Shown: positions 44,109-55,580, numbered from the stretch's first letter. The stretch: 64,000 bases of DNA from Tenodera sinensis (GCA_030765045.1 CM060967.1:168664251-168728250); one strand, 5' to 3'. Program-made: numbers and translations. Notes: generated by a model from the letters alone, not told the origin.

Positions 44109-44375
44109 ATCATTTGTAACTGCAAATGATGATGCATTGACTAATTAGCACGACTTGCCTTTAAAGGTATTGATATGGATATTTGAATGGGTGCATCATC
44201 AGAGAACATAAGCAACACTGCAACTAATACTTAATTGCGGCACAAGAAAGCCAAGTCGTGTAGTATACATAGGTTTCTTGTTTCCATCAGTCTAACAGTT
44301 AAAGTCACTTCTTGTATATTGCAGTGTCACCTTTGACACTGTAAAGAGCGACTTTACTCTTATTTATTGATGGAA
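44109..44375. repeat. Cluster of four hairpin-forming inverted repeats
   Basis: (i) ATCATTTG 44109-44116 / CAAATGAT 44123-44130. (ii) GATGATGCA 44128-44136 / TGCATCATC 44192-44200. (iii) CACGACTTG 44149-44157 / CAAGTCGTG 44252-44260, extended by CTTT/AAAG across one mismatch. (iv) TTCCATCA 44282-44289, AAAGTC 44301-44306 and CAGTGTCA 44322-44329 pair with TGACACTG 44334-44341, GACTTT 44350-44355 and TGATGGAA 44368-44375, with a 4-nt loop. All listed arms are exact. Confidence 0.7.
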
Positions 44376-44950
44376 TGACTAATAAATAAGCAACAGCACT
44401 ACATAAATTAGACAGTGAATGCGTCCAAAGCAAATATGTTGCTGAAGGGAGTGATTTAATTCAGCGATAAAGGCTAACTTTGAATCTCATTATCATGCCA
44501 TGTTTTGCAATATGAATCATGTTGGTGGCGCATATCTTTCCTTGCTCCTAATGGGCGAGTTCGCATACTTGCGATGCAAGGTTTTTCATCTTCGACTGTT
44601 AGAGCTTTGTAATGGTGTGAATTAAGAGGGAAGAAAGTAACTTTATAGAGAGAAAGAATTAAACGCACTTATGTAGTTCAGGGGCGTAACTAGGCTAGGC
44701 TAGAGTTGGGGCCGCAAATGACGACCGCGGAAACGCTGACAAGCAAGCTTCCTTCGGTTCTAGCTTCATGCTATTCCATGAGGCAAGTCATAATTATGGA
44801 CCCCATTAATCTTGACTTGGTTATTGTTGGTTGTTTGCTCCCAGGGAGACGTGTGCGGTAACTTGAACTTAGCTACCTTTTTGACGTAGGTGGCCGCCAA
44901 GTGGTGTGAGGTATCTTGACCTGAGAAATGCTCCCGTGGCCGGCATCACG
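44376..44950. other. No recognisable feature
   Basis: AT-rich, then a GC-richer stretch starting GGGGCGTAACTAGG (near 44682) of unknown class. Confidence 0.4.
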
Positions 44951-45000
44951 TGTTTCATTTACGTAAGCACTTTCAAATCTTATAGACAAACACATGTTCA

Positions 45001-45198
45001 TTAGTAACTTCTTTGGTACTGTCTACGTTTAAGAAGTCTATCAATATTTAGCGACAAAGTTGAAGTACATAGTCTTAGAAGATACACCAAGTGATCGTCG
45101 CGTGACATATTGCGATACAGACTTTTAATATAGTTCAATTTGGAGAAATTCTGTTCACAAATATTCATATATGTAGAACTATACTTACTCTTATACAC
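45001..45198 (-). pseudogene. hAT transposase C-terminal remnant
   Basis: Minus-strand frame with YSSTYMNICEQNFSKLNYIK and SLYRNMSRDDHLVYLLRL. The order (S/T)Y.CEQ.FS.(L/M).YIKS.YR...(D/E)HL fits the C-terminal dimerisation region of the GTF2I-repeat/ZBED5-like hAT transposases. That is a different hAT group from the fragment at 28445-28987. The first codon is GTG, so the piece is truncated; upstream it runs into X sequence. The function in an intact element would be dimerisation and catalysis; here it is dead. The second copy at 55390-55580 has a stop and an internal deletion. Confidence 0.6.
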
Positions 45199-45660
45199 AC
45201 TATTCTTGCAAATGCTGACTTCTCTATCTACGTCATTTTGATCGACATAAGCATTATCAGAAATTTCAAAAATTACCGTATTGCGTATTCTCTTGTAGGT
45301 ACAAGGGGCATATGGGAATGCAGTAGGTTTTGAACGACAGTGAATGTTTTAAGAGCGATTGCTATGCGATACCTTTGAAATTCCTTGCAAGGCCAAGAGA
45401 TAAAAGAAAACGAATAACATATTTATATTTAAAAAAATAAGTATTGGAAAATTCAAATAAATAATAAAGAATGCCTCGGAAATGGTTCACTCAAAAGGAA
45501 AACGTAGTATATGAGATGAATTGTGTGTTTTAACGAGATCCATATTCTTTATTTAGTAAGCTTTTGTCAGTCTCTTACTGTTTACTATTTATGCAAAATA
45601 CATCAGAATGAGGAGATATTTTGAGGACATTTCCAGAAAATTCAAGGCATGACTTAGAAA
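45185..45660 (-). mobile_element. Family X copy 13, 3' part
   Basis: From ACACTATTCTTGCAAATGCT through TTGTAGGTACAAGGGGCATA, GAATGCCTCGGAAATGGTTC and TGTGTTTTAACGAGATCCAT. Belongs to the hAT/X composite. Confidence 0.65.
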
Positions 45661-45760
45661 CGGTCATGAAATCGTCTATTTGTATCTGTCACTTGATACT
45701 GCTTGTCCCTCCGACTGAAGGACTGGAATGGGGTATAGCAGCTCATTACGTAAGCGTCTC

Positions 45761-46180
45761 CAAGGAGACAAGCTGGTTCAAAATCGGCCATGAAACCAAG
45801 TTTTTTACAGTGGAACTTGGAAGAGTTTCCTGATTATTGTCAGCAGTTGTTTTACGGAACAAGAGTTCTGAATATTAGATGTTTTTCATGGAAATAATGT
45901 TGACAAATTACTTGCTACTAACTTTTGCCTTAGCCTCGCCCGCATGGATAGACACCCGTTTGCACATACCCGACAACTTGTGCGGTTTTCCCGTAAACTG
46001 TACTGGAGCGGAAGTGTTTTTATGACCTTGTAGCAATGGAGGCGTTTTACGGCTTTGTGGACAGATTTAAACTGTTTGAGATTTTCACAATGCGTGTGAC
46101 AAAACATTATGTTCGGTTGCATTAATAATGTTGAGGATTGGAAGATGTCTCGCTAGCTTAAGGTTAAAGCCCTATTGTTG
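45761..46180. other. No recognisable feature
   Basis: Nothing recognised. The open frame 45886-46122 (minus, 78 codons) has no known domain. Confidence 0.45.
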
Positions 46181-47058
46181 TACGAGGATCATTAGATATG
46201 TACTGAGACACGGAAAATTGGCCATCTCCGGATAAAGCTTTGTGAAAATAACTGACTCATTGGTAATGCAATGGTATAACAGGCCATTGTTGCGCCATTA
46301 AATTTGACTTTGTTTTTGTCTGAAGTCTGGAAATTGTGAACGTTTTCTCAAACGCAATGGAGGTTCAGGGAGAGCATTTTCGTGCAATGATTTTATACGA
46401 CTTCAAACAAAACGTAGTCACTTGAGTATTTGAGCGAGGGCTTTCGGGGGCTATTCTCCGTCACATGTTGGTTTCTGCTGGTTTTCACAATTTAAGATGG
46501 GGCGGCAATCTCTTAAGGATGACGAGAAGAGTGACGGACCAGCAACAATAGTGACTGACAAAAACATCACCGCTGTGAAAGCAATGATTAGGGAAGATCC
46601 AAGACTAATCTACAAGAGCAGTGAGCTGCCATTAGGGGTTAGTTCGCCGAGTGTTTCAACAATCCTTGATGAACACTTTTTGTAAGGGATACATTGTTGC
46701 ATCATGACAATGCATCACCTTACACCGCTAATGTAACAATGGAGTTCCTGCAAGGAACTGAGACAAAACTATTGACTCATCTACCTTGCAACTAGTGATT
46801 TCTTCCTGTTTCCTATGGTGAAGAACCGACTTCGACGTCACCGAAGTTCAGTCCTGAAGAAACAGTCTCTGGACTTGTCTGCAGTGCCAGAAACTGTGTG
46901 GCGTGGATGCTTCCAGAAGTGATTCTGGAGGATGGAACGCCGCATAGAGTGCCAGGGAGAATACTTTGAGAAACTGGGATAAACAAACCGTTTTCGTGAC
47001 TGTTCATAATTTTGTTGTCTCAATACATATCTAATATCTGGTGACCCTGGTATCGTGC
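46181..47058 (+). mobile_element. Internally deleted mariner element
   Basis: About 0.88 kb. The inner TIR block TTAGATATGTACTGAGACA near 46192-46210 is matched in reverse complement at 47018-47036 with one difference. The outer TIR bases (ACGAGGATCA and rc ACGATACCAGGGTCA) match only loosely. Inside is a broken mariner transposase (46357-46982) lacking its central part, so the copy is non-autonomous. Confidence 0.7.
46357..46982 (+). pseudogene. Mariner transposase, internally deleted and frameshifted
   Basis: Begins MEVQGEHFRAMILYDFK (ATG at 46357); a stop follows soon after. The next preserved part is GRQSLKDDEKSDGPATIVTD, then AVKAMIREDPRL and SVSTILDEHF, the linker and second helix-turn-helix that bind the TIR. 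The sequence then jumps to LLHHDNASPYTANVTMEFL, the region of the second catalytic aspartate (HHDNA). The first catalytic aspartate segment (GDETW) and about 100 residues are absent. The end has LSAVPETVWRGCFQKWFWRM and a final GEYFEKLG with stop at 46982, the usual C-terminus. The SPDLAP(C)D segment with the third catalytic residue is lost in stops and frameshifts. Clearly dead. Assignment to the mariner family (SETMAR-like branch) is secure. Confidence 0.85.
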
Positions 47059-47059
47059 T

Positions 47060-48795
47060 ATGATAGATCTATCATATCTGTGCATCTATTTTTTATTATG
47101 ACAATGCGCCCCCCCCCCGCCCGTCACCTCCTTCACTGGGCTGCAACAAAACGCTTACTGTATCGCTAGTGACAAGAACTATAATGGGCAGTAACGGGGA
47201 GAAAGGCTTGAAGATACAGTGATGTACTATGCGAATTCTATAAACTCCCTCACGCATTACTTTGTTATTCGCGTTCTTTGCTGCGGGACATAAGTAATAA
47301 CTCTTAAAAACTCTTACATTTCAATTAAATATTGCTAGTGCCAGAAAAGTAAAGACGAAAAGTTTCCAACGTTGAAGCGCGAACAAATTTGGTACATTCA
47401 GTTGCAATTCCCATGGGCCGATAGTGGCCGAAAACAACCGTGCCTCATAAGAAGTCAGAAGTCACCATGCTTATATATTCTATTCGATATGATGTTAAAT
47501 TTAGTTTGCAAACCTTGAATATGACTTTCTAAAGTGTAAATTCAGTAACTTATAAGCTATTTACTGTAAGTATAAAGTAGATGAACCTCATTGGCTCGTG
47601 CGCTTTAACACTCCCGTATTCTTCCACAATATAGTTCTGCGGCTTATTTAGCTTCTTGCTTTACCTGCGTTCAACAAATCACCCAATTGGTTGTAATATA
47701 GAGTATAACATACTGCAATAACACACTTTGTACCTTATCGCCAATCGCAGAACGTTCAGTTCACGTGCTCAACCGTTTGTTGTCTCAGCGACATATTGGC
47801 GTGCAAAATGGAAACAAGACCGGGTACCAGTGTTTTTCTTAAACACGTATGAGGAAAATATTTAAGGTACGGCGAAAAGATTATTACTTTGAATGTGTTC
47901 AATATGTTTTCGGAGAAATATCCTACCGTGGCTATAAAGATCTGGTAAAGCGTGATAATAAAGGACAATGGCTCTTACCGTTCAGTAAGAGTGGAGCGCC
48001 TTCCAAACAATGCATGAGAAAAGTCTTAACTGTTATCTTGGCTGAGGTATAAGAATTCTTCCTTACAATGTGATATGTTCGATAATGCAATGGTTGATAT
48101 AACAACAAAGAGAGCAATTAGCGCGGTGATAATATCAATATTGTTGTTTATACGCGCACGTGCAGATATTATGTTAGCCAGGAGAGTATTAGAGATGGAA
48201 CTCAGTGCGGAGCGCGAAGGAATACTTCAGTTTATTCTAACAGCAAATAGATTATGGTCATTTTGTGTTACAGGATAGCTTACTTGGCTGTAATTAGGTA
48301 ATATATCCACATTGTTTTGCACTGGAGTCAAATATAGTAATTGCTGTAGTGAAAGTGAACTCTCTGGCAACAATAATGGTGGTAGTAATGCTGAAGAAGT
48401 TGTAAATGTGAGTTTGAATGCCAAAATATTTATATTTTTCTCTGTTTACCTTTTCAGGGTAAGAGAAACATCCAATACAAGCCATCTATGCAGTAGTGGT
48501 AAGCACAAAATAAATAAGTCTTTTCGTGATAACAAGGGAAGTGACACTCGAAGTATTGGTTTTCATAAGCTCATTCTGTGATTATGCTATGCATATATTT
48601 TATTCCCTTCTTCGGGGCAGTTTATTTTAACGTCAACATTGTATGTACACTTGCAGACTCATTTTGATGAGTTATGCAATTAAAAGCTCAAAACATTCTA
48701 TGGACCTTAGAAGCAGGAGGGCAGATTTTCTGTAATAATTATTACATTGACTTGTATACCTCTTTCTAGAAATAGGGATTGGTACAACTGTTATT
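47060..48795. other. No recognisable feature
   Basis: AT-rich. A C-run lies near 47110-47118. Overlapping short open frames at 47756-48581 on both strands have no known domain. A GATCTATCATA palindrome lies near 47065-47080. Confidence 0.4.
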
Positions 48796-48799
48796 CGCA

Positions 48800-49375
48800 A
48801 GTACTCGTTTTTACATTCTCTACTACGTATAGCAAGTCGGGGAAGTACTGTATTCAACTCAAAAATTGGATGTCGAGGTTTAACTGGAAAGGTATGTTTT
48901 GATGTCCCCTGAATCCAAAGAAGAAAGGTGTTTTTAGAAAGAGCTATGTTCGTGTGCGTCTGTATGTCCGTGAACAGCATAACTAAAAAGAAAAAGTTAG
49001 TTAAAACCAAAGTTGATATTTAAGTTTAATATCTTTCAAGGATGCGACATGAAGAGATAGACTAAATCTTACTATACAAAAATGCAGATCTCGTTAAAAC
49101 ACACAAGATGTCCAAATGCATTTTTGGAGTGAACCATTTCGGAGATATTCCTTGTTATTTGTGTGAGTTTTGAAACACTTTTAAAAGATTTGACTGTCAC
49201 TGAAAGCCCACTATAGTCTCACATTCTCCTTGCATCTACAAGAAAATTAACAATAATTTCTGCACATTTTTATTTCGACTAACACAAAGGATACAGGAGT
49301 AAGACCTTATAGGAATAGTTAGTACAAGAGCAGAGAAAGTCATGTGACTGCAGCACATAAGATGTTTTATCATTA
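48800..49375 (+). mobile_element. Family X copy 14, internal deletion
   Basis: Head TTCTCTACTACGTATAGCAA, GGGGAAGTACTG; tail GAGAAAGTCATGTGACTGCA. The middle is deleted: GATGCGACATGAAG joins directly to AGATAGACTAAATCTTACTA (near 49050). The microsatellite site is short (GTGTGCGTCTGTATGTCCGT). Confidence 0.75.
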
Positions 49376-49379
49376 CACT

Positions 49380-50305
49380 TTGGACTATTGTGTCATGTTG
49401 ACAATATCAATATTAGAGAAACTGTTAAAGACGTATATAAAATAGTGGATATTGTGGTAAGAGGAGGGACTAGGGCATTCTCTATAGGTAAGCAAATGCT
49501 CGGCAAGCAAGCAAGCGCTGTTTGACGCGTGTTACCCTTGCCTACTAATTACTGAACATGCCTACAAAGAACAGCACAGGCTTGTATACAGCAAGTGCAC
49601 TCTTGTCTACGGAATGTGGTTACGGATATTTGCCTGGGGCTACGAGAGGAGAGAAAAGCGAGGGAACAGAATCTGATCACACAGTTAAATGAATTAATTA
49701 CAAGACAAGAGGGTTGGGATAAACTCAACAGAGGAGAACCAGCTGCTTGATAACCAAGTTATCAGCACGCAGCATTGAATAATAGCTGTTTAACAAAACA
49801 GAATAAACACGGTACCCTGGGTTCCATATATGCCGTCTTTGCTTCTTCACGGGGCATTTTACCAACCGTCTCAGCCGGCGAGAACATAGCAGCGCTCTGG
49901 TATTGTTCGATCAAACAGTGGTGTATGTTAGGCACCCTACGACTAAATGTTTTGGTGAAAATTACATTTTCGGTTTTTTAATTATATCATAAATATTCTA
50001 TATAGCAGGCAAGGGCACGAGAGGAGAGGTAGCGATTGAACTTGCCTTACTCACCCCACATTCTTTTGCAGATAGCGAACGTTTTTATATATGTGAATTT
50101 GTGGCTTAGTTCTACTTGCGCGGTAGCAATAATTTTTACAACGTTTTATTAACTATTTTGTCTATATTAAACATATTTTGCATACAGTAATTATCGCAGC
50201 CACAACTCTGGTCGGGCAAGTCAAAAGAATCAGAAGAAACCTCGGAATCTTTGGATTTTCACGGATGTGTTATGTAAGGTTTTGGGGATTATGTGCATGA
50301 GTTAT
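49380..50305. other. Unrecognised sequence
   Basis: A short inverted similarity exists between about 49530-49550 (GTTACCCTTGCCTACTA) and 49998-50015 (TAGCAGGCAAGGGCAC), too weak to call an element. No coding content. Confidence 0.35.
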
Positions 50306-50309
50306 CTGA

Positions 50310-50569
50310 TATGCTTCTTTTTCTTCCATTGGCACTGCAGCCCAAAGTGGGCCTTGACCTTTCTCATCCGAGACCTCCAATCAGCTCTATCCAGGGATAT
50401 CTCTTGCCATGAGCTGATAACTATCCTCTTTCACTGAATCCACCCACCTTTTCCTAGGTTTACCTATCGGTCGCTTTCCAAACATCACTTCTATAGGTAT
50501 ATGTCCATCATCCATTCTTTGCACATGCCCTGCCCACATACATACACATTGTGTTGTGCGGGATGGCAA
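50310..50569 (-). pseudogene. LINE polyprotein C-terminal remnant
   Basis: The minus strand encodes WAGHVQRMDDGHIPIEVMFG, then KPRKRWVDSVKEDSYQL and, in a shifted frame, DRADWRSRMRKVKAHFGLQ. WAGHV.RM.D..IP, G.PRKRW.D.V.ED and DR..WR....KA..GL are the standard closing segments of RTE/Jockey-like LINE polyproteins, after the reverse transcriptase. Upstream it is cut at about 50569, where unrelated transposase sequence starts, so a 132-codon open frame (50508-50906) crosses two different elements. Confidence 0.7.
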
Positions 50570-51130
50570 ACTTCAAATAGGAACCCCTCTCCGGGAATGT
50601 ATGGTTTGGATGATGTAGCGCATCCAAGTGGGAGATGTGTGTACGTTCACATAAACCCAACATCGAGCTGTCTACATTATAAAGGGGTTCGAACTGTGTA
50701 CTTCCTACGTCATTGCAGAGCCTATATCGGCGGTGATGAACCTCATGCACATGACCCAATACGTGAGGTTGCCCTTGAAGATTTTCAATCGCTCCGTGGA
50801 CTCGCGCCATAAGGTCCTCCGCTGACGTTACTGGAGTGTCATACTCTTCATACAATTGCACAGAAAATAGTCGAGAGGTGTCAGAGCTGGCGACCATGCT
50901 GGCCATGGAACTGGACCACCTCTACCATTCCATCGATTTTAGTATGCTACGTTGAGGTGACTCCGCACATTTACATCAAAGTGTGCTGGAGCTCAGTCGC
51001 CCATTTCAGCAGCTGTGTACTGCTACGTGTCGCAGTGTTGTTAAAAATTTACTGTACGAAGCCACACAAGTAACGCAGTAGGATGGGCACCAAGGACTCT
51101 GTGGAGGAATTTAGCGCATGCGCAGGAATG
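50570..51130 (-). pseudogene. Tc1/mariner-like (IS630 superfamily) transposase remnant
   Basis: On the minus strand, in order: APAHFDVNVRSHLN (the ..DGAP.HF segment carrying the second catalytic aspartate, with a stop where D/G should be), NRWNGRGGPVPWPAWSPALT then PLDYF (the WP..SPDLTPLD segment, the first D now A), a frameshift, then YDTPVTSAEDLMARVHGAIE and RRYRLCNDVGSTQFEPL. This matches the C-terminal half of a Tc1/mariner-like transposase family common in arthropods, with RW.GRGGP and a closing C...GG.HFE. Stops and the frameshift make it inactive. The N-terminal DNA-binding half was not found. Confidence 0.7.
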
Positions 51131-52140
51131 ATATTATGCTCAAGCCGGTCATCCCAGTACACAGATGGCTAAAGGCTTGCATACCTGCCGCATTAAGATA
51201 CCAAAACGAATGTTAAATTGTCACAACCGTTCGTTCTCAAACTTCGATGCTCTCCAGCGTCCAAACTGTGCATTTCCGCATAACAAACTAAGCGGTGTCG
51301 GTGGTGTTTTTTCTTGGGGGGGGGGGGACACCCAGCATACTTTTAATTTCTTACTCGCTCGTGCGCACGGACGGACAGACGAAAAAAATACTGTTCCGCA
51401 ATAGCTAACCTAAAAATCAAATGGAGCTTGGCCAAACGTCAAGGTATATCAGGGAGTAGGCACCCAGAGGCCTTTGTTACCTAACAATTTCAGCCATTTT
51501 ACATGGAAGATTTAGCGACTGTTACTCTGGATTCCTGAAAAATCGATTCCCTATAAAGTGCACTGAGAGACTCGAATTTGATATCTTCCTGCTAGTGTTA
51601 ACGTAAAGAGAAGAGTGCAATATATTATTAGCGGTAACTGCTTGAGGTATTTCGAGGAAACGGACCGACCGGTAGAAAACTACCTTAAACTGTCAGTGAA
51701 CTGTAACTGAGTAGAGGGAAAAGCCAGTTACGAGACTGAGCTGAAAATGCACCAGTTTTTATAGAGCTCATCATCTCATAGAGGACTTCTAAGAATGAAT
51801 TGTTTCTATGGAACATCGACATAGTTTAACTCACTTGTGCATTAACCTTTTAGGTTTCTAGTTTTCTTACGACATGGTGGTAAGTGAAGCAATTAATTTA
51901 CAATAAAGGTTGTGATCATATCCAGGAAATAGACATGTAACTTGTGTTAAAGCAAAAAGTCTCATTATTTCTTTACTACATTCCTAGACAGAAAGATTTA
52001 TTAAGAAATCATCTGTCCTCCAGTGAGGTTGACTGTATGGATCCAGAATACATAGACCTTAGACTGGAGCAATTATTAAGCATTTTTTACAATTTATATT
52101 CTAAAGTAAAGTATTCTAGCTTTTACAATTACTGGAAATA
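51131..52140. other. No recognisable feature
   Basis: A G-run of about 12 lies near 51317-51328. The open frame 51165-51404 is not recognisable. Sequence from 51400 is ordinary AT-rich DNA. Confidence 0.45.
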
Positions 52141-52147
52141 CAAATAC

Positions 52148-52455
<308 letters not shown>

Positions 52456-52456
<1 letters not shown>

Positions 52457-52690
52457 GCATAAATGGAATACAAATGTTAACATTTCTGGTGGGTATATGA
52501 AGCAGTCTCAGGTAATCGCTGGTAAATTTACAACATGGACGACTTCCAGAAGACGACCTTTCACCTCCCGTGTATTTGCAGGTACATACTCTCACCGAAG
52601 TGAGGAATGCATTGTTGGTAAATGGTCTCCTCGTTGCTCACTGCTTTTGCCTGCTGCATATTATTTTCCATACGAACTGTAGGATGCTCT
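52456..52690 (-). pseudogene. R2/CRE-type LINE C-terminus, second copy
   Basis: On the minus strand MENNMQQAKAVSNEETIYQQ, then CIPHFGES, aligns with 9168-8892 (QQATQVNEEKEAIYQPCIPHLSER), and the DNA continues with GGGAGGTGAAAGG matching the block that encodes REVKG. Later frames are broken. The TAA repeat begins where the 3' end should be and may derive from its tail. Confidence 0.6.
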
Positions 52691-52930
52691 TTCTGCTTCC
52701 TCGGGTATATAATGGGTCAATTCATAAACCTCCCACTGGAGGACTGGGGTTATTGTTGAAGGGACTGAGTGATGGTGAGTGCTTCTTAGTAACTACCCCT
52801 TTACGCAGTTTCACCTTCACTTTCAGTTCTGTTCTTTGACGTCTACCAGGTAATACACATATACATGAAAATGTATGAATCTTTACACTCCTGAATCAAA
52901 CCAGTGCATGCAAGTTAATTCGTCCAGTAG
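52691..52930. other. No recognisable feature
   Basis: Short spacer between the LINE fragment and a TS-CACT retroposon. The open frame ending at 52839 has no known domain. Confidence 0.45.
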
Positions 52931-52936
52931 CTCCAT

Positions 52937-53002
52937 TGTAAGGGGCCCAAATGACCTTGTTGTCGACGGGCCCTTAAACTTAACACTCCACTCCACTCCA
53001 CT
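52937..53002 (+). mobile_element. TS-CACT retroposon copy 4
   Basis: Body GGGGCCCAAATGACCTTGTT to GGGCCCTTAAAC, then TTAACACTCCACTCCACTCC. The tail unit here is CACTC or CCACT rather than CACT. Directly abuts the head of X copy 15. No exact target duplication is visible. Confidence 0.75.
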
Positions 53003-53112
53003 CGATTCTCTACTACGTATAGTAAGTAGGGGAAGTATTGTATTCTACCCAAAAATTCGATGTCGAGATTTCACCTGAAATATAAGTAGATATTAGAAAA
53101 ACGTCAGTGTTG
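53003..53112 (+). mobile_element. Family X copy 15, head only
   Basis: TTCTCTACTACGTATAGTAA, GGGGAAGTATTGTATTC, then TTCGATGTCGAGATTTCACC. It breaks off just before the microsatellite position. Confidence 0.75.
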
Positions 53113-53114
53113 TG

Positions 53115-54230
53115 TTCGGGCAGACCTTGTTCATCTTGCCCATCTGCGAAGAACACTCTTATTCAATATTGTGGTATTGATATTGTGTGATATCCTCCTC
53201 CTAAGGACATCTCATCACCGGAGAATGTTAGACATTTTCAAGAACCAGCTGTTGTCTGCCTGAACTGCTAGGAAAGTTCATCCTCCACCAAGACAACGTT
53301 GACACTTCGGTGATGTGTCTCAATGCGATTTCCGTCTTAGCGCAACAAGTTACTCCGGTTCATCATTTATCTAGTACATTGTTATTATTATTTCGTCACA
53401 ATGTCGCTTTGTTTTTCAGATCTTTTTTTGTTTCTTGAGCGAAAGCTTTCTGAAATGAAGGTGGGATTAAACGTTTATATCTCATTTGTCTGTGCTATTA
53501 GGACGGTGGTTGTTTGCGGTCGCTCTGATATTGCCCACTTAAACTTATGCATCATTGTAATTTCCGGCAAATGTTTCAGTGCTGCATTAAATTTTATGTT
53601 ACGAATAGCCAACATTTTTTGTTGTGTTTCGCAACCTCTGCTCTTCCTTCTCACGAAAGGCAGCATGTTTATTTTCACATATCACAACAACAACAACAAC
53701 ATCACGGTCAATGCTCTTGTTACCTTGTGTCCGCCACGCGAAGAGGCCGCCGTGGGCAATGGCCTCAGGTCAGCAGATGAATCATGGCAGAAGCTGGCTA
53801 AATTCTCTGGCCTCATTAACAGTAGAAATTCCGTTTTAAGTTTCCTTTAATTTATTTCTCAACGTTACTGAGTAATGCAGTGGTTCATCATGGCTAATTG
53901 GCACGAGAAATGCGACATTCAGCTTCATCTCGCTCCTTTCAACAACCTCGTTACAGCTCTTTCACAGTTGTGTGACAAGTATTCCGTGTAATTATTGCAT
54001 TCACTTAGTAATTGCAAATATTGCGTTATTCTTTTATGTTACATTCATTCATAAAATTTTACGGGAATCCTTTAATCTCCTTCAGGCCGCTGTATACATT
54101 CAAACAGAGGTACGTAGATTACGGGCAGATTCTGTAGGTGCTTCCAGAAGGAACTGTCTTTTATTTCGTACTCTTTAAGATAATATACGAATCCGAAGTT
54201 TTTAATTTGAAAGATGTTCATAGGACTTTC
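53115..54230. other. Unrecognised sequence with a 149-codon open frame
   Basis: The plus-strand frame 53401-53850 has an ATG and a hydrophobic N-terminal half (for example VYISFVCAIRTVVVCG and CCVSQPLLFLL), then Asn-rich and charged parts. I do not recognise it, and codon choice looks no different from its surroundings. It may be chance. A CAA repeat lies near 53684-53701. Confidence 0.3.
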
Positions 54231-54292
54231 TGGGTGACATAGTTGGCTAGACACTCATCCAAAGGTCGCGGGTTCAAACTTGGTCCTCACCG
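54228..54292 (+). mobile_element. tRNA-like SINE head (degenerate), second of its kind
   Basis: GGGTGACATAGTTGGCTAGA (A-box-like) and AAAGGTCGCGGGTTCAAACT (B-box-like) resemble the head at 42410-42490. It runs directly into X copy 16. Confidence 0.45.
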
Positions 54293-54295
54293 AGC

Positions 54296-54348
54296 TTAAA
54301 TACTAACTTTGATTTTTAACCGACTTTTCGTTTTTGAGTTATGCTGTT

Positions 54349-54434
<86 letters not shown>

Positions 54435-54600
54435 AACACAAACACACACAAAACAAAACAACAAACCTTTTCCTAAATATGTATTTTTTATGGATTCAGG
54501 GGGTCTGAAAACATATTCTTTCAGTGAAATCTCGGCATCGAATTTTTGGGTGGAATACAATACTTCCCCTACTTGCTATACGTAGTAGAGAAAGTAAAAA
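54296..54600 (-). mobile_element. Family X copy 16, head part
   Basis: From CTTAAATACTAACTTTGATT through GAGTTATGCTGTTCA, a CA tract, TTTTCCTAAATATG and AATCTCGGCATCGAATTTTT to the head CTATACGTAGTAGAGAAAGT. Well conserved. Confidence 0.8.
54351..54430. repeat. (CA)n microsatellite within X copy 16
   Basis: 80 bp of CA followed by AAACA-type variants to about 54466; at the standard internal X position. Confidence 0.95.
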
Positions 54601-55370
54601 GAGGATCCTCGAAGGAAAAATAGGCAATTCGAGATATATATATATAGAAGAGGAATATGAATGTGAAATTTGAGGAAGGAAAATGTGCTATGTCAACACA
54701 GTTGTAGGAAAGGGAAATGTTGCAGGCAATGATGCCTGACCCTTGAATGAAGCAGAGTTTGACCTCCTACGAGAGGTCTGTCTCATTGTGACAAAGCTGT
54801 GTATATTATGACACGAGTGTCGTAAAGTTTTACGTTTACGACCAGCCAACGTTTGAGACACTGCATTAAGAGTCCTTTCAACACGTTAAGCTAATTCGAC
54901 ATAGTTGTTAAGCTGTCATTTTAAAGCAGAAGGTGCTGTTTAAATGATGCAAGGCTAATGTATAAGAATACAGGTATGTGCTCTTAGCCACACAATTCTG
55001 GGCTGAAATGAGATTTGCGGGTAGGCTGGGCTCTTGTTCCGGCATTTTATTATGTACCTACCTTTAAACTGTTTGGCTCTTGCGTGGGGTTTGTGTTGTG
55101 GAACCAGCTGGCGCGGCTTGATGTTCAGGCTGCATCTGAGACAAACAGCACAGGTCTGTAAACGTTACGGTTATCCGAGAGTTCTTGAAATCTTCAGGAG
55201 GAAGGGATGTAGTGAAGGACATAGAGGGCGGCAAGCTCGGACACAAGCGGGGTCCCTAACGTCTACAGCAGCGATGTGAAAGAGGGGAGGTTGGATTTAC
55301 CTCCTTCCACTTTTTAACACTCAATTGTGTTGCAATGGGGGTTTGGTTATATGTACCTACCTTGCGTTTG
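54601..55370. other. No recognisable feature
   Basis: Contains a short TA repeat near 54636-54646. Overlapping open frames at 55034-55279 are not recognisable. Confidence 0.45.
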
Positions 55371-55389
55371 ATTTACGAAAGCACTTTCA

Positions 55390-55580
55390 AATCTTATGCG
55401 ATAAACATCTGTTCATTAGTGACTTCTTTGATCCTGCTTACGATTAAGAAATCTGTCAATATTTGGTGACAAAGTCGAAGATACATCAAGTGATCGTCGT
55501 GTAACATACTGTGATAAATACTTTTAATGCAGTTCTATTTGGAGAAACTCTGTTCACAAATATATGTAGAGCTATACTCA
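55390..55580 (-). pseudogene. hAT transposase C-terminal remnant, second copy
   Basis: The minus strand encodes YSSTYICEQSFSK, a stop, then NCIKSIYHSMLHDDHLMYL. Aligned with 45001-45198 it has one premature stop and a deletion of about 15 bp. Same hAT subgroup. Dead. Confidence 0.6.

Larger units (their letters stand above)
44955..45760 (-). mobile_element. hAT/X composite, copy 1
   Basis: Paralogous to 55372-56370. Both start TACGWAAGCACTTTCAAATC, pass through a hAT transposase C-terminus (minus strand), go straight into a minus-oriented X tail, and then share a further segment (AAGGYATGACTTAGAAAC, ..GGGRATAGC) beyond the recognised X region. The same junction in both shows that the composite was copied as a unit. 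Confidence 0.65.

Noticed and set aside
53401..53850. 149-codon plus-strand gene
   Set aside because: Has an ATG but no recognised domain, an Asn-rich stretch from a CAA repeat, and no supporting context. Left as unrecognised sequence.
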